A DNA stretch of 64,000 nucleotides from Daphnia pulex (GCF_021134715.1 NC_060018.1:12417501-12481500), one strand, 5' to 3'; shown: positions 47,376 to 59,817, counted from the first letter of the stretch. Program-made: numbers and translations. Notes: generated by a model not told the origin, from the sequence alone.

Positions 47376-47604
47376 AAAAGGGAATTCGATTTCCGTGGCC
47401 CACAAAAAAAAAATCATTTGATATCAGCCGACCTTTGATTTTGAGGGCGTTGCCGACGAAGAAACTAGCGCCCCGTTACGCTACGTTCATTGAGAAAAAT
47501 ACCATTACATAAACTATCAAACCATTCCAACCAATTGAACTTTCACGCACTTCGCTGTTACATAACCTAAAACAATTGTCTTTGTTTTGGCAATCAAATT
47601 ATAC
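47376..47604 (+). pseudogene. IR exon 4 and exon 6 relics (copy C)
   Basis: Third copy of the relic at 17,402-17,630, with one extra A in the A run. Confidence 0.55.
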
Positions 47605-48042
47605 TGCTTGGAACGGTACCTGATATTTGCCGGAAATTGATTTGCTGTGCGAATTGATTTCCCTTAAAAACGTATGCTACGTTTTGTAACTCACTCTTAA
47701 TTGATTAATGTAAACTTGAATATCTAGCCAATAAAAGTAAATTATATCATCATTTGTCGCTATCTTGCATTGCATTCCCCGTTTAGTGTTCCTGATCCCA
47801 AGGCCACCGCTTTGTCATTTACGTCACAAACAGGTTATTAGAATGCCGGATCACGGAAGACGAGTAAAAACACGTTAGGATGACATCAAAAGGGAATTTT
47901 CAAATTGCGCAATGCTCTACAACACAAGGATACGACTTGTTTGACATTTTTAACTGTCAATGACTTAAAGTAAAAAAACAATTCACAAGGAAAATTTGGA
48001 AAACCGCCCTAAATGATGCAATGCAATGACACGCGATAGTTC

Positions 48043-48610
48043 GTAAAAAAACAAACGACGGAAACGTTAGGTCAAACCTTAAAAATTTAGTTGTAAAAAA
48101 ATACCCGGTATTTTTGTAAATATTAATAAAATAGGGATCGAGTGATAATTAACTCGGAATTCATCATCTATGCTCAATATTAGAACTTGACTACGCTTCC
48201 CTACAATTTAGGAATTTATTTTGTTTAGTTCAAAATAATTTTGTAATGACGTATAATTTTTACGGTGGTTGAAAAACAAAATGAATTGTCCTATTTTATT
48301 GAAATTACGATCCTGCCAGGGATCGAACCTGGAATCTCTTGCTCCGTAGGCAAGCGCCTTATCCATTGGGCCACAGGACCACGGAAATTTAAAAAAAACA
48401 TCCATAAAATCAAAAAATGCGAATAATAAAATTCAAAACTTGACAAACGATCGAACAGTTATAATGTGTAACGGTGGCTTCTGAATTATTAACAATCGGT
48501 TGAAATAAACTGCTGTTGTCTTCCAGCGCATTTTTCCCCTCTCTTCTAAGGCGATCTGCTTAACATTCACAACAAATTAGGGATAAGATAGCCAAATAAA
48601 AGTTAATGTT
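48043..48610. other. 568-bp segment unique to copy C, carrying a tRNA gene
   Basis: Copies A and B have only ATTGCTTG here, inside the small palindrome TTGCTTGAAGCAA (18,069-18,081). Copy C has 568 bp containing a tRNA-Arg gene and no other coding signal. Its presence changes the 3' end of the adjacent secreted receptor gene. I cannot tell insertion in C from deletion in A/B. Confidence 0.6.
48308..48380 (-). tRNA. tRNA-Arg(ACG)
   Basis: A 73-nt cloverleaf: acceptor GGTCCTG/CAGGATC fully paired, discriminator G, A box TGGCCCAATGGATAAGG, anticodon stem CTTGC/GCAAG with loop CTACGGA (anticodon ACG), T arm CCAGG TTCGATC CCTGG. It differs from the 4,575 gene mainly by paired changes in the acceptor and anticodon stems, which argues that both are functional. 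Confidence 0.95.
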
Positions 48611-49722
48611 AAGCAAATCTGAAAAACCCACTTGGAATGACGGTAATATTCGTAAAAATGTATCGCCTGCAAGGTCGTTTAATAGAAGCGACAACTTGTT
48701 TCTGATAATTGCATCTCGAATCGATAGGATCAATCTAAATAGTTTGAAACAATTTGTTACTTGAAATTCCGTATTAAACTTTGTACTGTGGAAATTTAAC
48801 GCACCCTCGTAATGTATTGTCCGTTGACAAGTTGATAGCAATCGGTGGAAACGCTTGAGTCGTTGTTGTTCCTACACGAACGAAATTCCGCTTTAGTTTC
48901 GCCAATCACTCTTCGACTAAACGATTGAACGCCGTCAACAGAAATGAGCGAAACCATAAATTCCTCAAACGGCAGGAATGCGTTTGAGACGTTAAAATAT
49001 AGGACGGCAAATGAAACGTCCATTCCTCTGAAATAAGTTGACATGAGCAAAGAAAATTGTCAATATTTTTCGCAATCGTATTACCCAATTTCAGTAGGTG
49101 TGGTCCTAATGCTAATGTTCATCCTAGCAACATCAATGTTTGTAAGATCGGTACTAACAACACCAAGATCAGATTCGTGAATAGTTTGAAAACAACTGAA
49201 TCGACTCCAACACTCTTCCACTTTGAGTTTGTAGTGCCCGCTGTAGACATGGTCAAAGTTGACTGACACATTGGCCTTGTAAAAAAAATAAAACATTTTA
49301 AAACGGTTCGAGTAATAATAAAAATTCGTGATTAAACTACTTGGTCGGAATTGTTTCGGCCGATTATTCTGATGTGTTGAAATCGTTCCTTTGAACTGAC
49401 GGCAAATAGCGAAGACGTGTTATTTAAATCTTGATCTAGTAGTTCCAAAATGACGCGAAGTATTACGGGCGATTTACTTGTGTTTGAGACAAGGCCAAAA
49501 TTGAAATCAAAAGTCCACATGGCCGCTTGCGTGTCGTAACTTTTGGTCGAATTCAAAAGGATAGACTGCCATACGAATTCAAAAGGTCAGCGAAAGGTTT
49601 AAAAAAAATAATGACAAAACACATACCCGAGTTGGGGAACTGTCAACTATCAAACAGTTAAAAATTAATGTCGTCCAAAAAACGATTGATTTCAAAATTA
49701 AACATTTCCGTGAATTCTCCAT
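48609..49722 (-). CDS. Secreted IL-17-receptor-like ectodomain protein (copy C)
   Basis: Exons 49722-49627, 49565-49341, 49275-49085, 49027-48805, 48734-48609; 285 aa. Signal peptide MENSRKCLILKSIVFWTTLI. The body is closely similar to A/B (VNFDHVYSGHYKLKVEECWS; IDPIDSRCNYQKQ). As in A/B the last donor is lost, but the frame ends earlier (GFFRFA then TAA) because the unique 568-bp segment begins there. Open across all five exons despite visible divergence from A/B, including codon-sized indels (one extra codon in exon 1, two in exon 2), which suggests the protein is under selection. Confidence 0.62.
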
Positions 49723-51351
49723 CACGATATCGCAATACCAGCGGTTGGACTTGAATCGGTAAAGGATTGTACGTCAATGAAAAGAATGCTACGCACATGG
49801 CCATCTTTGAACCTTTTCCCAGCGTACGATGCTGGCCTACGTGCTAAAAAATAAAAAAATACCCGTTCCCGGAAACTACGTAATGCTTATCTGGTTGCCA
49901 CATAACGTTGTTTTCCTTGTAAAACTCCTTATTTGTAAAACAACAACACGCCCTTTGAACACAACGAATTGAAAAAACAAAAAAAAGTGGGATGGCATTC
50001 TAACTTCTTTTCTGTTTCACACAGTTGCGATAGCACATGACGCAGCAAATTATATAGAAAATATGTAGGCTATCGGTATAAATGGCGTTTTGAATACGGA
50101 GAAACGGATATTATGCAACTGATTTGAAACTTACAGTAAAGAAAAAGGATCCGGGCCATGTCCGCTGAATCTTGATTGGCACGTTGACACACACACCATA
50201 AATAACATTTTCACTGTGAAGACGCGGCACCGCAGAATAAATGTAGAATTTCTGGTGTAAAAACCCCTTCAACAGGATCTAAAAACACATCAGGTTGCAC
50301 AATCAAAATTCCCACAGGAAAGGTGACAAGTCGTTCAAAATTCTTCTCACCTCCAAATAATAACCACGTGTCCACGAGACAGACTACTGTGAAGAACTGC
50401 AGGTCCTGGCAAACTCGGGCAAACAAACAGACGAATGGAAAGGAAGGGCCAGAAAAAGTGGAAAATGGAGGAAAGGGTTCGGAAAACAAAATTTTTAACG
50501 AAACAAAAATGGAGGCTCGAATTTCATTGGCCTTGGGCCCCCTTGGCAAACGGTAAAGCCCCAATAAAACAAATTCAAGGTCGGATGTGAATATGTAAAT
50601 TTAAATTTTTATTTCGAAACTTAAAAAAAAAAATGGCGGATTGCTGAATCGATTGCAAAAGTACATTTTAGTTGAAAAGCTGCTAACACGTGTGGTCTAG
50701 ATTCAGCCATGCCCAGAAAACAATTATTGAACCTAACCAATAATTAAATAAATGACGCAGTAGCTACGAGGCTAGCAAAAACAAGTTGCAAGGTGATTTA
50801 GAGGTTATTGCAGATTGATTAGAATAATTTAGAACTACAAACAAATGTTCTCTGGCCGACGTGCGTTTGTCAATATATCGATCTCGACAGTCAGCCAATC
50901 ACAATAATACAAGACAAATATTCCGGTGTTTGTGTATATACCGGAAGGAATTTGTGGCAAAGCAAAAGTTGTGAAATAGCGCTAAAAAATTACAACCAAC
51001 GATCAAATTCTTTGACGACAAAAACTATCGATAATTGGCGAGATTTCGGTAGCAGTTAGCGTGAAAAGATTTATTAACACAACAATGATAACTATCCGTT
51101 TCCGTCCGATCCAGTAAAGTTTGCAGAGAGTGTACTGTTGTACCCACTGTAGCCTACTCTGGTTATTAATTTAAATTTGACTGGGATTAAACATGAAATC
51201 ATGATTATAAGAAGTTTGGAGGGGGGATACAAGTAACTACACAGAATAATCAAATGGCCAATGTCAATTATTGGCAAAGTATAGACTACCGATTCGATTA
51301 TCTCGATTTGAACTGTAACCTATTGACTAGAACTCAAAATTGACATTGAAG

Positions 51352-51430
51352 TAGCATCATTCAATATTTATGAATATATCAATTTTACGTACTACTGATG
51401 CTATAGCATCATTCGATATTTAGCATCATT
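51352..51430. repeat. Three imperfect repeats of TAGCATCATTCAATATT
   Basis: Units at about 51,352, 51,403 and 51,420, upstream of IR gene 7. AT-rich; function unknown. Confidence 0.6.
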
Positions 51431-51680
51431 CAATGCATTATTATTTACGAAAACAAAAATGCTGGACAACACTGGATAACACAAAGCAATTAACCCAGCT
51501 GTATGAACTTATGGGAGTAGCTCAATCTGGTATTGCAGTTTGGTTTAGGCTCTAGTGAAGTGAAGTAGCTTTTGTCTAATCCTGCTTAGACAATTGGACT
51601 AATCAGATCGCAGTTGATGATAAATTAGTAGTTGAAAAGCTTAGATTATTAGTACACGCAATAAATTTCTGTACAAAGAA

Positions 51681-53568
51681 ATGTTGATTCAGATTTTGAT
51701 TCTTTTCTTAAATGTGTTTCTGGTACAACTTCAGGAGGATTTTTTGAATTTCGGAATGACTGAGGTATGATTTATTGTTTTGTTCAAAATTCCGTTCTGT
51801 AGGCCTACTGTAGCTCGATATTTGCATATGTTCATGCTTACAGAGGCCTCCGCATTTTATGGCTAGAAATACGACGCTTACTAACAATCGAACGTTCCAT
51901 GGGAGTTGGGCTGACGCAATCGAATGGCTCTCAAGACGTCTGAATTTCTCGTAATTATTTTATTTGGTCTCGGTATACTCTCGGACAATTGTAGTCCAGT
52001 GATATGACGATACCTTATTTAAATTAAATGTTTTTAATTCACTTCAAGATATAAGATTATACAATCAAAAGAAGCATGGGGCGAGACATCTGGTCGTCTA
52101 CAGCGTGAGGTACCCGACGATTTGCAAAAATTTCTCTTTACCAAAAATGTCGAAGTTTTCTTATTTTATATGACTTAAAAAAGGAATTTGATGTAGTGGG
52201 GCCACCAGTCGTAATGATGCTTGGACGCATCCGGTTATTTGATTACGTGGGCGTCTTCGAAGACGAAACCAGCGCTTTACTTACTCCCGCTTTGACTGAG
52301 GAGAGCTCGCTTTTATCAACCATCAAACCCTTTCAACCAACCGTAAGCATTTTCTAACTTATCTAAATATTTGTTTCCTAATTTTTGTTCACCGCTAATT
52401 CCCAAAAAAGGTATGGTTAGTGATGCTCATGTCCTTGCTGACGGTGGCCATCTATTTCTCAGCATCTTCAACCTTAAACCTTGATAGCTCGGATAGAAAT
52501 GCGAAGTCGCTTAATATTGGTGACTATGTCTTGTACACTACAGCAATTTTAATAAACCAAGGTAACACTATACCCCTATATTATTCACTGTCGGGACTGT
52601 TGTCCTTTTTCAACAATTTTGAGCAATTATTTAAAAAAAAGGGCCCGTGTTTTGGCAATCCTACGGACAATCAAAATTGTCTTTCCGTTTGGCGGCTGGT
52701 GTTTGGTGCCTCTTTGCCTTGGTTATGGTCAACGTCTACAGCGGAACACTCACGGCCCACATTACAGCTCGAAAGATGAGCGTTCCACCCGGAGATAGTA
52801 TCGAAGTTATGGAACAAGGAATTTTACCTTACCTTGTTGTAACTGACGGTTTAGGACGAGAGATTATTTTGGTAACGGTCCTTGTCAATGGCAAAGATTT
52901 CGCAGTTATTCATTCGCTCATATTTTTCATTTGGGAGCAGAGCGCCACTAGCGGGCCGTTGAAGAAAATGGGCGACATATTTCGTCGCCATCCGGAATAT
53001 TTCATTCCCGATCAAGAAACTGGTTTTCAAAAAGCTGCATCGGGGTGTTGTGCCTACACTGATGTATATCAAAATTGATTATTAGTTTGGGAGGAATAAT
53101 GAATTTCTTAATCATATTTAGTTGGTGAATTATTTGAAATTCCGCATCGGCAAGGATTTTCAAGAAACTGGAAAGTGTCGGGTCCACATTGGGAAGCCAA
53201 TCAGAGGCTATGGATTTTCAGGTCTCATTCTTAAGAAGAAAAGCCTGCGCAGGAATTCATTAAATCAAGGGTACAGGTTTCCATAGAATTGAAACAATTA
53301 AAAAATACACGACTTACTTACTACTTTTCTGCTTTTTAGAATTCTAGAACTGTACCAAACTGGACTTGTCGAACATTGGCGCAATGAATATTTTCTAGGG
53401 AACTCATCTCCCTGTGAATCTGCCAAAAACAAATCTAAAATATTACGACGTTTGAACCTTAAAGATTTGGCTAGCGCTTTCTTCATACTCGGCATCGGAG
53501 CTTTAATTTCGTTACTTGCTTTCTCAATCGAACAATTTCGGCGATTCAAAACTCGTCAAACCCCATAA
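51681..53568 (+). CDS. Ionotropic receptor, compact form (IR gene 7)
   Basis: Exons 51681-51764, 51844-51950, 52049-52109, 52184-52342, 52411-52561, 52642-52871, 52941-53063, 53122-53270, 53340-53568; 430 aa. Signal peptide MLIQILILFLNVFLVQLQED; short exon 3 (YKIIQSKEAWGETSGRLQRE); TM1 VWLVMLMSLLTVAIYF; pore IGDYVLYTTAILINQG preceding FWQSYGQSKLSFRL, where other members have FWQPNQQSRISFRL; TM3 VWCLFALVMVNVYSGTLTAH; TM4 DLASAFFILGIGALISLLAF; short tail ending RQTP. Last intact IR in the array. Its exon 8-9 tail survives as relics in units A and B, so those units once held an orthologue. Confidence 0.86.
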
Positions 53569-53734
53569 GGAGAAACCTAAAATATAAAGTATCACATTAC
53601 TAATAATTTAAGAAAATAATATTATTTACAATCACCCAAAAATAAATGCCCATACCCTTGCGACTATTTTCAAAAATTATTCGAGTAACAATAAAAAACC
53701 CGTATTATTCCACTTGTCTGGAAATGTTTTTGGC

Positions 53735-54075
53735 GTTCGGCCAAATTTCTGATGTGTTGAAATCGTTCTTGACAACAAATAGCGAGGGCATGTTATCTAA
53801 CGGGACTCGATACAGTCATTATTTTATATTGGAAAGAATGTGAAAATGCAAATCAAAAGTTTACTTGGCCGCTTGCGTGTTGCAATTTTCGGTCGAATTC
53901 AAAAGAATAGAACTGTCCGAGAACTGTCATACGAATTCAAAAGGCCAGCGAAAGTTTAAAAGAAACAAATGACAACCACATTCCTGTAGAGCTAAAAGGT
54001 AACTATTATTCAAAAATGCAGTCGTCCAAACAAAGGAAAATTTGTTAAAAAAAAAAATAACCGTGAATTCTCCAT
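53735..54075 (-). pseudogene. IL-17R-like ectodomain relic (fourth copy)
   Basis: A reversed start segment ATGGAGAATTCACGG at 54,075 matches exon 1 of the copy C gene, and 53,735-53,915 matches its exon 2 (CACGCAAGCGGCC; GATTTCAACACATCAG), with frameshifts. Exons 3-5 are missing. From 54,076 to 55,107 I see no coding sequence. Confidence 0.65.
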
Positions 54076-55107
54076 CTAGGTATACTGTCAAGATAGTATC
54101 AAAATTCTATGAAACTCGTAATACCAGTGGTTCGACTTCATTTGGTTTCGGATAACGCAACAACAAGCAATAGGCAGATATTGTATTGTCGTGCTAGACA
54201 TTTTCCCAGAGCGCGCGACGATGCGCAGAGATCAAAATCGACATTCCATCATTTGCTATAAACATTGTTTCTCTTTCACATTTGTTTGATATGGAATGGT
54301 ACCGCAACAGATTTAACAGTATCTGTACACATGATCAGTAAAATAATCGGATTTCGAATAGAAACGAAATAAAAAAATCGATTACCACTTACAGAAAACG
54401 AAAGCAAATCCAGTCCTCAAGCAGTCCGATGAAATTAACATATTGATTAGCTCGTCAACGTAATCATTAGTAGACGTGAAATGGAGATAGTGCTGTAAGC
54501 AGTTTTTTTAACAGACTCTTTGCATCCAGTTAGAAATTCACAAAAGAAAAGTTAACGAGCTGTAGAATGCGAAAGTTTCTCCTGGCCAAATGAGTTTGAT
54601 CACACGAGTCCAGGCGAGACAGTTATCAAGTGCTGGCTGGAGAAACCCGTGTGACTCAGTGAAAGGTAGGGCCAAGAAACTCTGCAAAATGGAAATAGAG
54701 GATAGGTTAGGTAAAAACAAAATTTTGAAACGAGCAAAAAAATGAAAAGGGAAAGCAGTACTCGGAATTTGGAATTTAATTGGCCTTGGCAATAAGGTGA
54801 AACGTGGTCCAATTCATCGAACCCGCCCCTCCAATCCAGAAAATGTTGTTTTTTTCAATTTTTACAATGAGTTTATTGCAGCAATCAGCTTTCTTGATCG
54901 TATACGGATGTAATAATATAATATTTTAATTAACAAATTGAGTATGAGAGATTTGGCAATTTTGAACAAGCACAAAATTTAAAAAAAATGAACAGCATTC
55001 AGACACAAAAGCATTCATTCAAATTCAGCAAGCATTAAAAAATGTTACTGGAAAGAGCAGTTTGATAGATTAATATGAGACAGTCATTTTGTTTCAGGTC
55101 CTTATTA

Positions 55108-55145
55108 ATCGTTACGGATGCATCGTTACGTAATACATCGTTACG
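55108..55145. repeat. Triple ATCGTTACG repeat
   Basis: ATCGTTACG at 55,108, 55,122 and 55,137, with a 14-15 bp period. It lies just beyond the stop codon of the IL-17R-like gene, probably in its 3' UTR. Confidence 0.7.
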
Positions 55146-55171
55146 GTAAATGTGAGCAAAGTCATCCCAAT

Positions 55172-57786
55172 TTATCCCATTTTAATATTGCGATTAACGA
55201 ACAATTGGCCCATCATCATTGGGTAATGCTCCGGCAATTCGTAGCATCTGTAAGGCGTCAATAGATTACGAGGTGAATTGCACTTGAGGTCATCGTATCT
55301 GAAAATACAAAGACAATCTTCTTGATTTGTATATTACATAACATTTCTAGAGTCAAATAACTTACGATATGACGAAGATACGACCGTATAGACCATTTTC
55401 GCGAATCGAAGCGGCTAGAACAATCAGTTCACTGAGAACAAACATTAGACTTGACAATTTGTCTAAATCCTGTTGCAGTGGACCGTTATGTCGGTCTCGA
55501 TTCAATTCCTCGTGACAACGATTCAAACCTGTCGATTGAATCACAATGATCCGGACTTTGGGATCGTTGATGTAGCCGTTAAACCAGTGGATTTCTCCCC
55601 TGATGATGACATCTTCTTGTTGTTCTGGGTCGCCAGCATCATAGACCTAGAATTAGATATTAAATTTACACGATTGAATACAACATTTTATGGGAAATAG
55701 ATTACGATAGAAACGCCGCTGCAGATCAATTGCTGTCGAAGGATTGAGGCCTTTTTCTGAATCGAGTCGTCGTTGGTGTCGTAAACGAGTAATACTCTGG
55801 TGTTAACGATAGGGCTATGATGTAAAGGTATAGGGGTATGCTGCTCAGCTGTGATCTCTGATGAACCGTAAAGTTTCCGGTAAAAAATACAGCTACTTTT
55901 AAAGTAGACGAGTGCGGCTATAAAGACGAGGCCCAACAGCCCTAGTAATAAATTCGTCCAAATCCAAGTGACGTTAGACGTGACGGTCATAGAAACGGGG
56001 TCATCTATAGAAACGAATCGTTTTATCGTGGGAAAACCGGATGATTGTTTTTTTGTTTTGATTTTTTATTACCACTTTTGGATAGATCGATAAATACAGG
56101 TGTCCTTGTGTGTCGTTTGCATGGATTTCGATAGCTGGCGCACGTTTGTATCGGGTGGTTACACCGGTTGTCAAGGACGTCAATCTTTCAAAATATTTGA
56201 AATCGAATGTTGATTATAAATGTGATGTAATCAGCATTCAAATGCGAATGAACTTACCTCCACTGTGTAGTTTCCAATCGGCAAACAAAAGCACTTATTG
56301 TCTGAATTATCTGAAGACGAGAGGCTACAATTGGCGTCCGTTTCCGTACAGTTCAGGAAGTTGACAACATTGCTATTCACTATTCTTTTACGCACAGCAT
56401 GGTTGAATTGATTCTTAATTTTCACCTCAAATTCGTTGAATTTGAGTATCTGATGCGGGTTTTCCAAGTAGTTGACGACAAACTCCACTTCAACACCCCT
56501 ATGTAAATATAGCAATTGCCAATTAGCGGTCAGCACATGAATAATTAATTTCTAAAAATATTTACCCTAGACTTGGATGTAGACTGATGCTCATATTCAT
56601 TCGCCTGACGTTCACGTCTTGGATACTTGTCTCCAAGTAGCCTAGGTACTGCTCGAACACCCCAGATTTGTTCGAGTCGCAGGTGAATCTTCCATGAGAA
56701 CAATGATTGATTTTAAGCTTGTAACATCCGCTGTAGACGTGGTCAAACTGGACAGTTACGTCATTCTAAATGAACAATCATATTTAAGTAAATAACAATG
56801 AAATCAACGTTTTTAACTTGTTTTTATACCGTGTGGTTGTGACTATAATTTTGATAGATCGGAGTGAATATATGGCGTTCCTTGCAATAGCCAGCGAATC
56901 GTGAGAAGGCCAAATTGCAGGCCAAATACTCTTGATCATTCATCATCTTCTTGGAACCGTCGACCAAGGCCAACTCGACTCTGTAGTCGTTTCCCCGCTG
57001 ATGCGATTTCCCTTTGCTAGACAACGGGTGGATTAGCATTTTGAGCTGCAACTCCAATTGAGCTGCTGCTGCATCGTAGTGAACCGTCGATCCATTGTGC
57101 ACGTATCCACTGGCTTCCAAAGAGATGGCTACAAGGTGTAGAAGAAAATGAATGAGACTAATCACGTAAAACAAAAAACATAACGGTGTGCGCCGGGTGT
57201 GTCCCAGTTATACGCTACACTTTGCATGGAACCCACTTTTTCAGTTTTTCACCTCTAAGCTTTCCAAAAAAATAAAAAATTTAATATTTCTGTCGCTTGA
57301 TATCAAAAAAAGAAACAAGCCAAACAGGTTTGCACTAACAAGATAATTATCTGGTACGATTTGAAGAATAAAAAAAGGCACTGGGTCAGTTGGTAAACGA
57401 CTTCAATGGCAGTCAGTTTTCCAAGTATGGATTTCCACTCTTGCGAAATCACGGATTTTTAGTTCTTTTTTTGTTGAAATACTAGGGAGTATATTTCTCC
57501 CATTTGAACTGTCAAGAGGTTTGAAATGTGCTGTGACCTTCCAATTGACTTGGCTGACCTTTCGCTCCATTAAATTTACATTAACTAGGCCATAAAACTA
57601 GGCGCGCATAGATTTATAAATTTGAATGATGTGGGTACTTACTTGATTTAGATTCCTAAATAAAAAGAAGAACGTTGAGTTAGCACTTGAAACTTTCAAA
57701 ATTTCGGGATCAAAACGTACCTGAGCAACAGCGCAGAGAAGACGAGACGAAAAACACAGAGCCCAGAGCAAGAAAGTCTGTCGCAT
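55172..57786 (-). CDS. IL-17-receptor-like membrane protein with SEFIR domain
   Basis: Nine exons: 57786-57721, 57655-57643 (13 nt), 57128-56830, 56765-56566, 56498-56258, 56184-56073, 56004-55706, 55647-55376, 55298-55172; 542 aa. Signal peptide 1-22 (MRQTFLLWALCFSSRLLCAV), cysteine-containing ectodomain, TM segment WTNLLLGLLGLVFIAALVYF, then a cytoplasmic SEFIR-like domain starting TRVLLVYDTNDDSIQKKA and including GEIHWFNGYINDPKVRIIVI and a terminal FVISYDDL. SEFIR domains recruit Act1-type adaptors in IL-17 signalling, so this is a likely immune receptor. The 13-nt exon keeps the frame only if spliced in (phase 0 to 1). The truncated paralogues in the array derive from its first six exons. 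The family call rests on architecture and motifs. Confidence 0.8.
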
Positions 57787-58914
57787 CTTGTAGCATTTGA
57801 CCCAAAAAATTCAGTTGAGGCGCGAGGAGAAGATTCGTGACTACACGGGAACAGCCACCTTCGAAGACTGTTGACCCATGCGTGCTGGTAACTCAACCTG
57901 TTTGGGAGAGTTGCGACTCTTACGAGCAGCAGGAACTATACACACGGCTAGACCCTTTTTCGAGCAGAAAGTGAGCACATTCATGTGCGGCGTCTATATG
58001 AAAACGGCCACTTTTATGCCGCTTTTTTTTTCTTTGCGGTTTGTACTACTTTAGCGCACCGCTTTCATTGTCGGCGGCAATAGACACCAGTCAGATTTCC
58101 AATAGAAAACGAAAAATAAATATAGAAGTACCGCCTGCCGAAATGTTAACGTCTACATTCCCCATGACCCCAGGCCGCTTCCCGTAGATCTCTATTGACG
58201 TCCCGCGATCTTTTTTAAAAAACATACAAAAACAGATTAAGGCTAAGGCGGGTATCAGGTTGTCTTACTGGCCGTGAGCGACAGTTGGCCGACCAGTGCT
58301 GTTGTTTTGAAAAATATTGGTTTCCTTTTTTCGGTTTCTCAAGAAAAGACTAACTCCGTCTTTGTCACAACTGAGCATACACGCCAAACGATAAGACCTT
58401 TCCGTTCTGTCAACGGCTTCCGGGAAGGTCATATCTCAAACCTAGCCCCACACCGAGCTTTACTGTACACATGAATCAAACTTTACATGAAATTTCGAAA
58501 GATGTGTAGCTTAGACATCCTGTTATTTAATAAACCGAAATCAACTTTTAAATGAGTTACCGACTGGGACAACGTAATATCCGTGACCTGAAAAGTAATA
58601 AGCTAAAACATGCAACGAACGGCCTTTTTTTTTTCGTTCTAAATTAATTTCAGTGATTAATGGGACTAGTTTTAAAAAGTAAATGAGCGCCATTAGCCAT
58701 TTCCATGTCGGCGCAGACCAAAAGATGGAATTTCGTCTTATTTTGAAAAAGCGCGGTCGTTACTATCCAAGAAAAATATTTTGAACATTGTGAGTAATAA
58801 CATTACGGAGTTGAATCAATCAAATTTAATTTTGTAGCTGTTTTCTTTCTAACTTAAAAGTAAAATGAAAGAGCGGAAATGTTACTTGCGAATGGTCTTA
58901 CTGCGACTCTAAGC
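57787..58914. other. Intergenic region between IL-17R-like and RING genes
   Basis: Holds the 5' flank of the minus-strand receptor gene (a CATATAGACGCC-type AT stretch, reversed, near 57,990) and no convincing ORF. The 66-codon frame at 58,274-58,474 has no features. Confidence 0.5.
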
Positions 58915-58922
58915 TATATATA
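58915..58922 (+). promoter_or_regulatory. TATA box of the RING gene
   Basis: TATATATA in AAGCTATATATATCACCC, 61 bp upstream of the ATG. A plausible core promoter for a short intronless gene. Confidence 0.5.
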
Positions 58923-58975
58923 TCACCCAACTATAATCCCATTAATCATCATACATTGAAAAAACTTTCCTTAAT

Positions 58976-59332
58976 ATGGCAAACGATAATCCGAACAATA
59001 TCTCCGGTTTCGAATTAACCACAATGATCTACGACGACGGCCAATGCGCAATCTGTTTGGGCCCGCACATCAACAAGTCCCTACCTGACTGCGGTCACGT
59101 ATTTTGTTTCCAATGTCTGGTCGATTGGTGCCACATCAAACGCGAATGTCCGTCTTGCAAGAAACCCTTCAATTACTTCTATCATAGCATTCAATCAACT
59201 GAAGAGAGGAGAGTTTACATACCTGAACGTCCTGCCACCCACGATACACGAGGTCATTTTCTGCACGAACCTATAGAGGCCAACGACCCAGAGTTTCTTC
59301 GCGCGTTTGATCAGTATCTGAGAATATTTTAA
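58976..59332 (+). CDS. Small RING-finger protein, TOPORS-like E3 ligase
   Basis: Intronless, 118 aa. A C3HC4 RING at residues 24-61: C24-x2-C27, C39-x-H41, C44-x2-C47, C58-x2-C61. After it comes KKPFNYFYHSIQS, which resembles the CKQPFxSIxHSV segment after the RING of TOPORS. RINGs of this kind bind E2 enzymes and pass ubiquitin to substrates. TOPORS proper is over 900 aa, so this is a RING-only relative. The ATG at 58,976 follows a TATA box, and AATAAA lies 65 bp after the stop. The lack of introns among intron-rich neighbours suggests a retrocopy, though no poly-A tract or target duplication is clear. Confidence 0.75.
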   Translation: MANDNPNNISGFELTTMIYDDGQCAICLGPHINKSLPDCGHVFCFQCLVDWCHIKRECPSCKKPFNYFYHSIQSTEERRVYIPERPATHDTRGHFLHEPIEANDPEFLRAFDQYLRIF

Positions 59333-59396
59333 TTTCATTTTTCATGATTTAATTTTCTTTGGTGAGCGATACTTTCATACACGAAAAATTTCCGAA

Positions 59397-59402
59397 AATA
59401 AA
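59397..59402 (+). terminator. Poly(A) signal of the RING gene
   Basis: AATAAA 65 bp after the stop codon, followed by further AATAAA-like A-rich sequence. Confidence 0.5.
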
Positions 59403-59817
59403 AAAAAATAAAAAAAAAATTCATTTAATTAGTTAACTCATTTTCAATTTTCCCTTAAAATATTGTTTGATTTTGGCTTCAGTTATAAGAAGGATAAATA
59501 CTTGCGTTTCTGAATTCAATATAGTTGAACTTGAGAGTGGATGGCCATACCCAATTACCCATTTCCTGGAATCAAATATGATAAACTCTAGGGAAATTGT
59601 AAACAAACAAATCAAGCAGTCTAGTGTTTCTTTATCATGTCTAGCTTTTTCTACTTGAGTATGGATGGTCCTATCCAACTCTGAAGTCAAACATGATAAA
59701 CTCCCTTGGAGAATTGTAAACAGAAGATTGAGCCGTTTGATGTTTCTTCATCCACGTTTTAATTGCAATAAAAAAGTTTACATTTTTGATGAGAATTTTA
59801 AGAGATGGGTAGGAATG

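Larger units (their letters stand above)
41119..51030. repeat. Diverged partial third copy of the unit (copy C)
   Basis: Aligns in order with unit A from about 11,650 to 20,430: minus-strand fragment, IR pseudogene, IR gene 5, relics, secreted receptor gene, upstream region. Scattered substitutions and many small indels separate it from A/B. It keeps sequence missing from A/B (41,119-41,430, and the SINE-free exon 1) and has its own insertions at 45.7 and 48.0-48.6 kb. Confidence 0.8.

Noticed and set aside
57361..57420. GGGTCAGTTGGTAAACGAC looked like a tRNA D arm
   Set aside because: No matching acceptor or T arm within the needed distance.
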